A program made the position numbers and the translations under genes. Shown here one piece after another: positions 46,227 to 57,873 of a stretch of 64,000 bases of DNA. Position 1 is the stretch's first letter; every line of letters begins with the position of its first letter. The stretch is from Kalaharituber pfeilii (taxonomy: Eukaryota > Ascomycota > Pezizomycetes > Pezizales > Pezizaceae): NCBI GenBank assembly GCA_015179045.1, contig WHUZ01000015.1, forward strand, positions 248,001 to 312,000, read 5' to 3'. Under the pieces are notes generated by a model. That model was not told where the DNA came from. It did no database searches and saw only the letters and a program-made list of their open reading frames with translations.

Positions 46227-47346
46227 CTTTTGGAGGTGGAGTGGGGTTTTTGCGGGGTTTGTGATTGATGGGGTTGGTTTGGTGTGGGATACCGCAGGTG
46301 AGCGGTGACAGAGCAGCGTAAGTAAGGGGTGAGTTTGTGGGTGGCCAGGTGAGCGGTGACAGAGCAGTGTAGGCAAGGGGTGAGTTTGTGAGTTTTGCGA
46401 GTGAGGAGAGGGAAAAAGGTCAGTGGTATACAGAACTGCTGTTTGTTGGTGTTGCCGTGATCGTAAGGAAATGAGCTATCTAGTACTTAGATGCCGTGCT
46501 TGGGAAAGCTAAACGCCAAGGTACTTGCAATCAGGGGTGCGTTCAGTTCTGACAAACCAACAAGTTTGTTACCCTCACAAAATTGATGAGTAAAAAACAC
46601 CTTCTACTCAATGGGGGATATACATAAGACTGTTCTGAGAGAGTGCCTCCGGAAGTAGGGAATCTTCCATTGGGTATGCCATTCTTTCTAATCAACTTAC
46701 AGCTATCACGGCAACGATGTCTAGCTCTACATCCTTTCCGTTTTCTGTTTCCTTGAACCCGTGAAGCAGTGAGTGGAGGGCATCGAGGCTCTGCAGAACG
46801 GCATGGACGCCAGGATGATGCTGGGACGCTGCGTTAGGCACGGCGTCGTGGTGGGGCACAAGCATCTGAGGCCCAGTCAGTCACGACGGGTCAGGCCAGA
46901 GATGACTAGCATAGGCTCTCAACGTATGGTTGCTTGTGGGCATGATACCCAGAGGGCTGCCACTTATATCCCACCCTCCACAGGTTGCACTTGTTCATTT
47001 TTGTATTATTCTGCAGAGCAGCTGTACGCTGCAACCCAATCCAGTGCGCCATAGCCTTCCCCGCACGAAGTCAATTTAAGTTAAGTAATATTTGCTTGCA
47101 CAACCTTGGAGAGGAAATCTGCTGTCGCGATATCCATTTACAGCCCCTAAGCATAGTTGAAAATCCCAAGTTTCCAATTTCAAGTGGAAGTAGAAAGCTT
47201 CAGACTAGCCGCCGACCTGCTTGAGCTCGCGATAAGCAGAGCTGCTTTCAATTCTGACAGATCAAGTAACAAACCCTGAATCCTCCTCAACCATCACGAG
47301 GCTGACCATTATGTGTAACTTTTTAGCTTGTTTATTCTCCTACAAC
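46227..47346. other. p25 copy A upstream, duplication junction and NLR copy B upstream
   Basis: At 46,290-46,385 a roughly 50-bp unit (AGGTGAGCGGTGACAGAGCA and following) occurs twice in tandem; the right copy has it once. The junction of the two 10-kb units is at about 46,620. At 46,701-46,865 on the minus strand a 55-codon frame begins MLVPHHDAVPNAAS and ends at a gtaagt donor. It is damaged in the left copy. Confidence 0.5.
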
Positions 47347-50326
47347 ATGGAATTAGCAGCCTCAGCTGCCGGACTGGCCGGACTGACGCTACAACTGGCC
47401 CAAGTCGCTCGAGATTGTGCCAATATTTATTCTGGAGTGAAAGAAGCTGGCTACACGCATGACTCCATATTACACAGTCTCCGGACAGAAGGGCTTCGGC
47501 TGAAGCGGTGGGAGCAAGCTTGGGGACTAGATGCTGGCAACACCTCTGGAAAGCAACTCCAACTTCTTGATCCTAATGACGAGCGGTACAGATATGCGGC
47601 AGCTGGCCTAGCGAGAATTGTTTATGTGTTTACCAAGATCGCCGAGTTACAATCAAAATATCAAATCGAACCTGAAAGAAACAAGAGAATACGTGACCGT
47701 CTTGGAGTCGGCAAATTATTCCCTAGGTCCCGTTCCAAATCACCAAATCCAGCAAATGCTAGTCGGGTTACACAGCCTTCAATGCCTACTCTAAGCCATA
47801 GTGACCTCTGTCTTTTGGAAAACCCAAAGACCCTCACCAGTACCCAATTGCTTCCAGGCCTACAAGAAGAGATTGCCTCCCTAAGTAGCATTGCGCAGAA
47901 AGTACAGCAGTCTCTGTCTATATATCGCAAGCTGCGTTGGGCTGGCATGGACAAGGCAAATTGTAACGAACTGGTAGGCCAGCTGAAGGAGTATATAGAT
48001 GGCCTCTTCAGTGTATTACCACCCGATTCCACTCCTGTCAGTGTACCCCAGTCTCAAACTGTACCCAAGACACGGCTGAGTTTATCTTTCAATATTCCAT
48101 TCAATATTTCCAATGTTCGGCGGAATCCAGATTTTGTTGAAAGGGAATGTCTTCTTGAGCAGCTAGCACATGAGATAGATGAAGGCAGGGCTGCAATGAA
48201 TATTACTCAAATAGTACTTCACGGTATGGGGGGTATGGGAAAGACACAGATTGCATTGGAGTATGTTTATCGCCACCACAAAGACTACTCATCGGTGTTT
48301 TGGATCAATGCATCTAGCGAGCAGACAACAAAAACTAGTTTTATTCAAATTATGGAGCAATTAATTGAGTATCATGCCACACTCTTAGATGAGCCGGATT
48401 ACAAACATATTGGTAGTCTCCTTGGTATGGCAGGCAAGCTCGACTCGGTGGGACTTTTCAGCACAGAAAAACCAGAAGAAGAGCAACATGTTATCAAAGC
48501 TGTGAAGAAATGGTTAACTGCCAAACAGAACGACAAATGGCTACTTGTATTCGACAATCTGGATGACCTGGAATCTTTCGACATAAATGATTACATTCCA
48601 TCATGTGACTTTGGGACTGTAATTATTACTAGCAGGAGACGTGGGAGTACACAGGGCCGAAGGGGCTTAGAGGTCCATCAAATGCAGAATCATGAAGCAG
48701 AAAAGTTACTTTTTACCAGCGCAAGATTAGATTTGGGAAGGCTCGCTCCTGAGGGTAAGTGCATAACATTCTTAACATAGTTCACTAATTAATCCAAATA
48801 TAGAGTGCAAATTTGAGGAAGCAGCAGCAGTAACAATTGTGGAAAAACTTGGATACCTTCCCCTTGCCATAGCTCAGGCTGGAGCATATATCAACATTCA
48901 GCAATGTTTATTCAGTCATTATCTCAGAGAGTATGAGATAAATGCCAATCGCCTTTTGAGCAGGAAATGGAAAGTAGGAAAGGATGATAGATCTGTCTTT
49001 GCTACATGGGAGCTGTCATTCAATGCAATCAAGAACGAAAATCCGAAAGCTGCAGAGCTGTTATCATTATGTGCATTTCTTGACAATAATGATATATGCG
49101 AGGAGTTTTTGAGGCGAGGAATGAACTTAGCATTAAATGGTAGACAATCATTGTTCCTACTTGACTAGTATTGTTATAGAATGTAAAATTTGTACTTACA
49201 TATTGCTTTAGATACAAGCCTAGCAGACTCAATCCATCTGCTATTCTCATACTCGATCGCTAAGCGGACAGAGAAATATGATAGTTTCAATATCCATCCA
49301 CTAGTTCACCTTTGTATTCGATGGAAACTGGAGATGGAGCCTGACGAATATCAAAAAATAGCTATTAAGGCTTTTCTTATGGTCACATCTGGAATCGCTG
49401 TTCCTGAAGACAGAGAACGTGAGGTCAGTGACTGGATCTTCGAGCGGCGAAACTTGCCACATGTTTTTGCTGCGGAAAGGCAAATGGAGTTTCTACCATT
49501 GGAAAAGGAGGAGTCACTGGCAGCCTTGGATACTCTATACATGGTCTACCATTTTCACGGTCATTATGGAAAGGCAGAACAAATGTGTAAGGTTATATTG
49601 GCCACAAGGGAGAAGTTGGGCACCGACCATCCAAGCACCCTTAATACTGTCAACAACATGGCAGTAGTATATGACGAGCAAGGGAAATATAGCCAGGCAC
49701 TAGAGCTGTATCAGCGGGCATTAGCAGGGTGTGAAAAATCACTGGGTGTTGACCATCCAAGCACCCTTGATACTGTCCACAACATGGCAGGAGTATATGA
49801 AAATCAAGGGAAATATAGCCAGGCACTGGAACTGTATCAGCGGGCATTAGCAGGGTATGAAAAATCACTGGGTATTGACCATCCAAGCACCCTTGATACT
49901 GTCCACAACATAGCAGGAGTATATGGACAGCAAGGGAAATATAGCCAGGCACTGGAGATGTATCAGCGGGTATTAGCAGGGTGTGAAAAATCACTGGGTG
50001 TTGACCATCCAAACACCCTTAATACTGTCCACAACCTGGCAAATATATATAAAGAGCAAGGAAAATATAGCCAGGCGCTAGAGCTGTATCAGCGGGCATT
50101 AGCAGGGCGTGAAAAATCACTGGGTGTTGACCATCCAAGCACCCTTGGTACTGTCCACAACATGGCAATACTATATGAAAATCAAGAGAAATATAGTCAG
50201 GCACTGGAGCTATATCAGCGGGCTTTAGCAGGAAGGGAAAAAGCACTGGGCACCGATCATCCAGATACTGTTTGGAGTATGAAGGGCGTGGAAGATTGTC
50301 TGGCTGCTCTGAAGTTAACAAAATAG
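47347..50326 (+). CDS. NLR-type receptor, HeLo-NB-ARC-TPR, copy B
   Basis: Exons 47347-48754, 48804-49139 and 49212-50326 give 952 residues. Domain order and introns are as in copy A. The HeLo and NB-ARC parts are almost unchanged, with P-loop GMGGMGKTQ near 292 and Walker B KWLLVFDNLDD near 397. The second intron donor has changed to gtagac (gtaaat in copy A). The TPR array has one degenerate and five full 42-residue units, with different residues at the variable positions (for example VYDEQ, VYGQQ, IYKEQ), and a three-residue C-terminal extension. The frame is open throughout, so both paralogues look functional. Divergence is concentrated in the repeat region. Confidence 0.93.
49643..50272 (+). 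repeat. Five 126-bp TPR repeats, NLR copy B
   Basis: Same 126-bp period as copy A with four fewer full units. The terminal EKYSQALELYQRALAG.EKALGTDHP unit is shared with copy A, so gain or loss happened inside the array. Confidence 0.95.
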
Positions 50327-52630
50327 TGTCAGAAGCTCACTATGGATTCGGAGAGGTTCTCTACGGGCTTTTGTTATGATGCTATTATTTATTTGTTTTT
50401 CAGATAGTTTGTTTATTCGTTTACTCAAGTTATTCATGCTTTCATTCTGCATAGTTGTTCCAGTTCTCATAATTCATGTATACCCGAAATACTCAGTATA
50501 ACTATTTACAATTCACCGGAGAGAGTGTTCGCCCCCGGGGTGTTTTTATTGCTAGATGCCCAGAGTGGGGGAATTCACTGCGGGGAAGTTGGAGAGTGGC
50601 GTGGGGGGGGCGGGATACGATTTTTAGATGAGAATATAGTATTAATTTTTTTGTTTCTATAGTCAACCGAACCTTTCTTCCTTTATAACTAGAATTTTAC
50701 CACATTCCCACAGAGTCTGGCTATATACAATCCGTGCAAAAAGTATGAGTATTCAGTAATTCATATGAGTAGTATAGCACATATAAGCCGAAGTATATAG
50801 ATCGCTAGTATAAGAAAGCGCAAAAGAGCTCAAGGAAGATTAGAGGGACAACAGAGGAAACAGCAGCATGTAGAATTAATAAAAAGTTTTAAGGAGGGGG
50901 TAATATTGCTGTAGATACGGGAGGTTAGCAGGTTCAGGGTAACGGCGTTGGGCATTGGTTACCTGACATCCTCTCACTCCTCTCCTCGTACTCCTTCTTC
51001 CCGTCCTCGCCCATGCGTTTGTGCAATATAATGATTCTGATTTTCAATCCCTTATCCACCACTTCATCTCCCACGTAAATGTATACACATCCCCCTCGAC
51101 TACCATCGCCTTGGGCAGTAACTGTTCACAGAACAGAACGTAATGCTGTATATGGTGAACAAGAAAGGATATGGAACTTCTCTGGGTATAGCAACACTCA
51201 GCTCGAAATATGGGATTTTTATTCCGCAAACCGGGGCGGGTCATTTCGTACATTGTTGGTCTAATACGAGAAATTGTCGAATTTTGTACTGAGTGGGTGG
51301 CTTCGAGAACAAATTGGGAGATAGGGTGAATCTATATCCCTCAGCTTTCGGCCCCCGCAGGATTCACTCCAGGTCTCCATAGCGGTACAGCTTCACTGTC
51401 CTGTCCCAAGGACCTCCCTTCACTTTAAAATCTGCTTATCTAAATATACTACACTGGCTTTCCTTTATGTTCTTTAATTCTCCTCTTTCATGCTACATCA
51501 TTGGGCAAACTTCGAATTCAGGCTCATCTGTACGTACTAGTGTCGAATTACTTTACCTCTCATCCAAAGCATTATTCTCATTCAGCACATTAAGAGAGTA
51601 CAAATTAGGTACCCAGGGTTTCTGCCAGGAACTAGGTTCACTAGACTCCTGTTTCGTGGCTCAGTTTTGGACAGGGGTGATACTGGGGCTGTATGTATGT
51701 ACAGGTGTGTTGTGCAGGGGGGCACTGGAATAAAGCGACTGTGTGGGAATCCCTTGAGCTGGATGTTGGAGGTGTAAAGTAAGGAACTGGGTGTGAGACA
51801 AACAGGAATACCTACGGGACGACACTAGCAGTTATCAGTTATGCGTTACGAGACATCAGTGCCGCCTGGTGTATATGGTGAGAGAGGAGGGAAGAGAGTT
51901 GGCAGTTGGTACTCCGTATGTGTGATGAGAAGTGTGCCAATGAGACACCATTTAGAGTTACCCCTAAAGGAAGTCGAAGGCGACCAGGCCTTGGCAGGGA
52001 CCCTTAAAGCTGATTCGGGTTGCTGTGCTTCAGTCTATCAACCAGACTAGCTTCAGTCAAGCTTCTATTCAAGCTTCTGTCAAGGCGCTGTGTAAGCAGA
52101 TAGATATGATACTAGCAGGCTCTCAGCCGCCGCCTTCGGTATCGTAGCCCACAAGGAGTGGGATTTAGGAAAGGCGTCTGATGATGCTAAATGCGTGGGG
52201 GCAGAGCGACGATGGCCTGAAGTGCGATGTCGGTATGATAGCACATCCTGTGCGGCTTGCAGATAGGCTTCGGCGTGTGTGCAGCATACCTATGTGAAAC
52301 GCGATGTGAGAATACCAGACTACCATCCGCCCGGGGGAGGAGCGTTGAATGCGGACTGCTCCGTGACTACAGCCATCAGATCTAGTACTTACGTCTGCAA
52401 TTCCTCCTGCTTGCTCTATTGTCTCGTCTCGTATCTTGTGCGCAAGTTTCCCTACCTTTTCTGCCTAGCATACGTATATACTGCACTTCGCCTCCATCCC
52501 AACAGCTTCACCTCGCAGGCTAGATTACTTCTACTGTGCTGCTTAGAGCCCGTAGCCGTCGTGTTCTATACATCTACACGCACAGATTACACCCTCCTAC
52601 TACGTCAGTTCGCCTTCACTCCATGTCAAG
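50327..52630. other. NLR to TEN1 interval, right copy
   Basis: Homologous to 40,600-43,221. The exon-like minus-strand segments are present (SSWQKPWVPNLYSLN at about 51,590-51,660; AEKVGKLAHKIRDE at about 52,400-52,470). The FKVKGGPWD segment (about 51,385-51,435) is frameshifted and followed by a stop. No intact gene can be built. Confidence 0.4.
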
Positions 52631-53144
52631 ATGAGCTTGGGGCCAAACCCAGCATCCCTGACTCTTCTGGAAAACCTGGCGCAATTCCCCCTGCGCTCAA
52701 AAGTCCGGTTTTTGGGATGGCAGGTATCCCCCATTTTGCACTACACGAGTTCGCGTCACTCACACGAAATCATGTGCCAGCGTCAAGGCGTACCATTCTG
52801 CCTCATCCACTCTTATCGTAACGCATACAACAATGTACCAAAGCCCACCCTCCTCCTCCTCCTCCCTCTCTTCCTCTTTACCTAGGAAGACAAAGACAGC
52901 AACCGTGGACATTGCAATAGTTGTGGAGCAGATACCCACTGGAGAACTGCAAATTGGGGAGTGGGTCAATGTGCTCGGATATATCACAGACATGCAGGCT
53001 GATGGGGCAACTGTTTGCATCCAAGGGATACAGATATGGTCAGCTGGAGGCATCGACCTTGGGAAATATGAGCGCCAGCTGCAAGAAAAAGAAAACGTTG
53101 ACCGCAGGAGTTTGGACACATTGCCAACTGCGGTGAATATCTAA
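52631..53144 (+). CDS. TEN1: TEN1-like OB-fold protein (CST telomere-capping complex), copy B
   Basis: Exons 52631-52723 and 52788-53144 (64-bp intron) give 149 residues. It is identical to copy A in the KVRFLGWQ and WSAGGIDLGKYERQL regions, with a few substitutions (IPTGELQIGEW, AVNI terminus). The poly-Ser loop is about ten residues shorter. Both splice sites and the frame are intact. A telomere-capping subunit present twice at one locus is unusual; the two could be redundant or one could be drifting. As for copy A, family assignment is by motif order only. Confidence 0.72.
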
Positions 53145-54614
53145 ACATGGAATATTCTTTAGTGTCATGGACAAGCCGGGCCAGAAAGCGAGAAAATGTT
53201 CTGTACCTTCCAGTAATCTCTCTCTTAGTGGCGCACTACTAAATCCGTCCTCAAAACCCATTTATCTCCTCCTGTAGCTGTAGCTCCTTCATGAAACAAA
53301 CAGCCCTTCCCATGTTTATGTAATAGACCCATTCCCTTTTCTAGGCCAACTCTAATCACCTCGTGATAGTTACCCGATTTTTGCCAAAGGGGGTTATAAA
53401 AGACAGTTTCACCTCCGATGGCTCCATGGCGTGCGGTCAAATACAGAAGAAGGGGTATCGGTTGTGTGACGTTTGGTCAGTTTCACATGGAGGACATTCG
53501 AACCCTCAACTAGAAGGTGATAATTTTAAAAATCTCATTTATTCTAGTCTTTCACTTCTTATATAACACTCCACTCCCAAGAAACAATTTTGAAAAACCT
53601 CATAATCTTCACCATAAACCAAATTGACATTTCCCCACATCTCTAAATTCTCAAATATTCAGGTCCAAACCCAACTACCACATAACCTCCCCCCACAGCT
53701 GCTGGGACCTCTGCTTTTTCTCTGTGCCCTTTTTTGTTCCTTTTTGTGATCCTCTAACCCATAACCCTCTGCTCCAGAAGAATAACTTCGGCTAGTCCCA
53801 GCGCTTATCCAGAGTTTCCTTTGCGAAAACTTGCAATCTTTAATTCAAGACCTGTCGTTCACACTTATAGCCCTCTCCTGACTTTGCTTTTGATGGAGTT
53901 GTGACAAAGGGCAATGTAGAGAGGAAACGGGGTATACGTATTACATCGCGATTGTGGAAAAGAATGAAACGAATGAGGTGTATTGGGGATGAGTGCAGCG
54001 GCTCAGGAGTAAAGCTGAATTGTGGCCAAGAAATACGTGCTGGTACCCGTGGCGCTGTAGAGCAGCTGGAGGGGCGGGCCGACAGCCCTTTTTATCCTTA
54101 GGAGGCATCATGACGGGGAGTTCAGATATGCGTTCATCGCATCGGTCTAATGCTCCAGGCTGTGAGGTCACATGTCTTAAGTGGAGTAATGTTCAGGCTT
54201 GTGGTGTACTGTATTTACATATCGCTAAGATGATATCCTTCGTGTTATAATACTTGATGCACCGCGTCTCATTCTATTTCATGATTCTTGCAGAAAAAAA
54301 TACATTAGGCACCTAAATCAATGGCAAGAGGAAGAGCTTACTTGAAGTAACTAGGGAGAGCTTTGGAATGGAGGGAAAGTGCCAGGGTAGCGGCAGTTCT
54401 CGCACCAAGGTAACATGGGACATTAAATGTGTAAGTATCAAACGACGTATCAATCATTCATTCACAACAACTAGCATTACATTCTCCAGCGTTTTGATGG
54501 GAAAAAAAGGTCAAACCCCAAGCCAGTACCGTAGCAGCTGTACTCATACCTTTTTGTGAACGCACAAATTAAGATGTGTAGCTAAGGAATAGTCAAAAAG
54601 ATAAAAAATGGTAA
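53145..54614. other. TEN1 to dynactin p25 interval, right copy
   Basis: Homologous to 43,766-45,237, with scattered small indels. No gene is supported. Confidence 0.4.
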
Positions 54615-55616
54615 TCATATCATACGGTAGAGCTGCTTTACTATACCCCCCGCAAAGTCAGCATTTGTTATTCATCTATCCATTACACTGGCCCTCAGGA
54701 GAAGAGGTAGAGTCAAGACAGCTCAGGGAATGGGAAAATAATAGAAACTTACAATCCAGCCCCTCAGGCGCCGTCTCTGGTAGCTCCTCAACCACAACAC
54801 CCGGCCGTCCGCGTACAAGCGAGAAGCTCGGGATGACCGTATTCGCCGCAATGACAGTACCGTCCTCGATCTTGACGCAGTCCTTTATGATTGCAAATTT
54901 CCCCTACCAAGTGCCCATCTTTAGCCCCCTTCACCGGCCCCTATGCAGCAGCAAAACTTACAATGACACAGTCCTTCCCAATCTTCACCCAACTCCCCAC
55001 GACCGCCGCCTCCACGACACTCCCCTCACCAACAAACACATGGTCGCCCAGCTTCATCGGATAGTAGCTGAACTGGCCCTTGAGGGTCTTGCACGGTGGA
55101 CGGATAACGCACGAACGAGAGAAGAAGCAGTAGCGGCCAATGGCGATGGCGACGTTGCTGTGGGAGGAAGAGGAGGACGTGCTGCCGGGATTGGTGCTCA
55201 AGCTGGAGGAGGAGCTGGAGGGGATGGTACGGCGTAGGTCGCCGCGGATGGTGCATTCAGCTTGGATTATGGTCTAGGATGGGCGGTTAGAAAGAGAAGT
55301 GCTATGGGAGATAGAATGTGGGCCGTAGGGTACGGTTACATACTCTCCCCCCAAGAATAATATTCTGACTACCGACAATATTCGATTTCCGTGACACCTT
55401 ATTCCCGGTATCCTACCAGCCCCCATCTTCCCAGTTAGCTTCCCTTAGTTCTCTGAAAAGAAACAGCAAACACAATGTAGATTGTATCGTAGTTGGTAAC
55501 TGTTTTGCTTTCTTTTTTTTTTTTTTTTTGAAAACTCACCGAGTTGTGTGGCGGCCAATCGGCTCAGCGGGACTCACCGTCTCGATATACTCGCCTTTGG
55601 CTTGTTTAGCGGGCAT
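54615..55616 (-). CDS. DCTN5: Dynactin subunit 5 (p25), copy B
   Basis: Five exons, 55578-55616, 55344-55412, 54962-55273, 54753-54903 and 54615-54640, give 198 residues. Every exon has exactly the same length as in copy A and all junctions remain in frame. Two splice sites differ: the acceptor before exon 3 is ctag instead of ccag, and the donor after exon 3 is gtaagt instead of gtaggt, a closer match to consensus. The beta-helix motifs (DHVFVGEGSVVEAAVVGSWVK, SYYPMKLG) are unchanged. One visible replacement is in the Ser-rich loop (SSLSTNPG). Confidence 0.9.
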
Positions 55617-56608
55617 CTTTTGGAGGTGGGGTGGGGTTTTTGCGGGGTTTGTGATTGATGGGGTTGGTTTCGTGTAGGATACCGCAGGTGAGCGGTGACA
55701 GAGCAGCGTAGGCAAGGGGTGAGTTTGTGAGTTTTGCGAGTGAGGAGAGGGAAAAAGGTCAGTGGTATACAGAACAGTTGTTTGTTGGTGTTGCGGTGAT
55801 TGTAAGGAAATGAGCTATCTAGTACTTAGATGCCATGCTTGGGAAAGCTAAACGCCAAGGTACTTGTAATCAGGGGTGTTTTCAGTCCCGACAAACCAAC
55901 AAGTTTGTTACCCTGAAACAATTGATGAGTAAAAACACCCTCCACTCAATGAGTGATATACTTATGTACATTCATAAAACATAAGTTTGTAAGCAGTCAA
56001 CATACATACCTGGCTACCCCTGTTTCCACATCATGACAACTGGAGCTCACGCAAAATTGGACTCAAACATTGGGATTCATCAACAAATATTAACGACTCG
56101 TCATCATTTACTCGAGTGCTACATCCTATGACTTCTTTTTTCTAGTTCACAAAACCCCATTCCCAAAAATATCATACTTTTCCATAGAAGACACTCAGGC
56201 CTCGACTGTAGTGAGGAACTAAGCAGAAAAACGTTATATTATCATGGATATAAAAATTTTTTGCCCTTATGTTCTTCATGCTGCATGCATTTTTTAGTAT
56301 AATGCAAACCAAAAAATTCCAACCGAATAGAAACTGCAATGAAGCACCCACGGCGGATATAAAGCGTAGAACCCAGTTATAATGCAGACCAAAAGAGCAA
56401 ATTTTACGTCCTGAGATGAAAGAAAGAAAGGAAGGAAGCAAGAAATAGAATTTGGAAGCCAAAGTATATACCGGATATTACCATGAATATAAAAAAACAC
56501 AATGGAGCCTACCCAAATCCTGAGGTATTCCAAAAAGTAAAACGCAAGAAAAAGCCCAGACTATAAAGCACCCATATTTAGAACCCGCTCGATAATGCAC
56601 CACTCCCC
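55617..56608. other. Upstream of p25 copy B, duplication end and spacer
   Basis: The duplicated sequence ends at about 55,963. The rest up to 56,608 is AT-rich with no supported gene; the minus-strand frames at 56,172-56,533 are hydrophobic low-complexity readings. Confidence 0.4.
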
Positions 56609-57640
56609 TTAAAGCACTGCCACTTCTTCCATGTCCCGTTCTTCCTCCTCACGCATTGGGTGATTATGCACTTCACTTCCCACCATGAATCGCTCCCTTC
56701 CCGCCTTCTCCAGCTTCTCCACATGTCTCACCATCTCCTGCCCCGTCCTAAACACTTTCCTCGCTTCATTTCCGTACGCATAGTTCTCCTTCACCGCCAC
56801 TGTCATCTTGCCCTCCTCGTCACTCATCAATTCCCCGGGCCAGCCCTTAGCCCTCCACACACCCAAGCTCAGCATCCTGCCACCCCTTGTCCTCTTCACC
56901 GGCCCAAGCCCAGGAAGTCCAAATATTTCACACGTCCTCAGCTGCTCAGGCTTTGGCGACATCTCAAGGGCTTCGCAGTCCCAGCCCCACCACCCTAGTC
57001 CTCCTTCGCCGGCGTAGATCCCACGGCGCATGCGCTCCTCCGCAGGAAAAAGACCTTCCCTGCCGCCGCACTCGCCGCGCACCCGCAGTTCCTCCAATCC
57101 CCGGAGCTTGCCAATTGCGACGAACAGCTTTGTAGGTGGTGGGTATAACCTCTCGTTTCCGTTCCTTAATGTTAGCTTCTTGATGGTGTCAAGTGCAGGA
57201 CAGTACGGATGGTCCAGCTCCTCCATTTTCAGTACGGCGTGAACAAACGCTTTCACGGCGCCTGGAAAGTCGAGGGTGAGTTCCTCGAGGGACTGGCATG
57301 TGGAGAGCACAGCATAAACATGTTCTGCTATTCCCTCTTTGTGAGGGAGAGGTTGAGGTGGGGATGGTAGCTTCTGTAGCGCACGGTGTTGCAGGTATGC
57401 ACGACATTGCTCCAGATACGCTCTTGGGTTCGCTGGCTTCTCCCCGGACAAATTCTGCTGGTCTGCGCGCAGTGGAGTGGCAGCTCGCTCAGGCTCTCGC
57501 GGCATCAATTGGCCGTACCTGTTTTCTGAGCGGGCCTTGATAATATCCCAAATTCGCTCCTCGACGCCGCAGCCCCAGGTGAGTCCACCTGCATCGTCCC
57601 ATCTCAAGCTCAGCTTCTTTTCACGCCACATTAGCTCCAT
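56609..57640 (-). CDS. Hypothetical protein with LRR-like segment
   Basis: A single 343-codon frame with ATG at 57640. I do not recognise the gene. Residues 100-200 contain leucine-rich segments (CQSLEELTLDF, TIKKLTLRNGNERL, KLRGLEELRVRGE) spaced like the irregular leucine-rich repeats that follow F-boxes in many fungal proteins. No F-box is visible at the N-terminus. The C-terminus is charged (REEEERDMEEVAVL). It may be the downstream part of a larger gene whose 5' exons lie at 57,874-58,437 on the same strand, but there is an in-frame stop between them. Confidence 0.5.
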   Translation of the reverse strand: MELMWREKKLSLRWDDAGGLTWGCGVEERIWDIIKARSENRYGQLMPREPERAATPLRADQQNLSGEKPANPRAYLEQCRAYLQHRALQKLPSPPQPLPHKEGIAEHVYAVLSTCQSLEELTLDFPGAVKAFVHAVLKMEELDHPYCPALDTIKKLTLRNGNERLYPPPTKLFVAIGKLRGLEELRVRGECGGREGLFPAEERMRRGIYAGEGGLGWWGWDCEALEMSPKPEQLRTCEIFGLPGLGPVKRTRGGRMLSLGVWRAKGWPGELMSDEEGKMTVAVKENYAYGNEARKVFRTGQEMVRHVEKLEKAGRERFMVGSEVHNHPMREEEERDMEEVAVL

Positions 57641-57873
57641 TTTCCAGCTATCGGATAAAGTCGACGAAAGTTGGACTTGGCTCGGCCGTAGAGTTCGCAG
57701 CTGTAGTTATCTACTTAGACCAATCGCGAGTGTCAATTGTAAACTGCGTAAGACAAGTAGTCGTTGCTTCAGGAGGGGGCTAATTAGACGCTGATTACTG
57801 GCCCCCCGAATCAATCGTTGACGCTTCATATATCGACGCCCATTCAAGCAACGCAGTAGGGTAATGCCAATCT

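Larger units (their letters stand above)
36396..46620. repeat. Segmental duplication, left copy (about 10.2 kb)
   Basis: It starts at TAAGACTGTTCTGAGAGAG (about 36,396) and ends at ACTCAATGGGGGATATAC (about 46,620), where the right copy begins with the same TAAGACTGTTCTGAGAGAG. The unit contains an NLR, a TEN1-like gene and a dynactin p25 gene in the same order and orientation as in 46,621-55,963. Coding exons are nearly identical. Intergenic differences are small indels plus a 280-bp segment at 41,601-41,885 present only in this copy. Confidence 0.92.
46621..55963. repeat. Segmental duplication, right copy (about 9.3 kb)
   Basis: Direct tandem copy of 36,396-46,620 ending at ACTCAATGAGTGATATAC (about 55,963). 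It is shorter mainly because of four fewer TPR units (about 500 bp) and the missing 280-bp segment. NLR exon 1 differs by a handful of substitutions and one 9-bp (GLAG) deletion. Confidence 0.92.
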
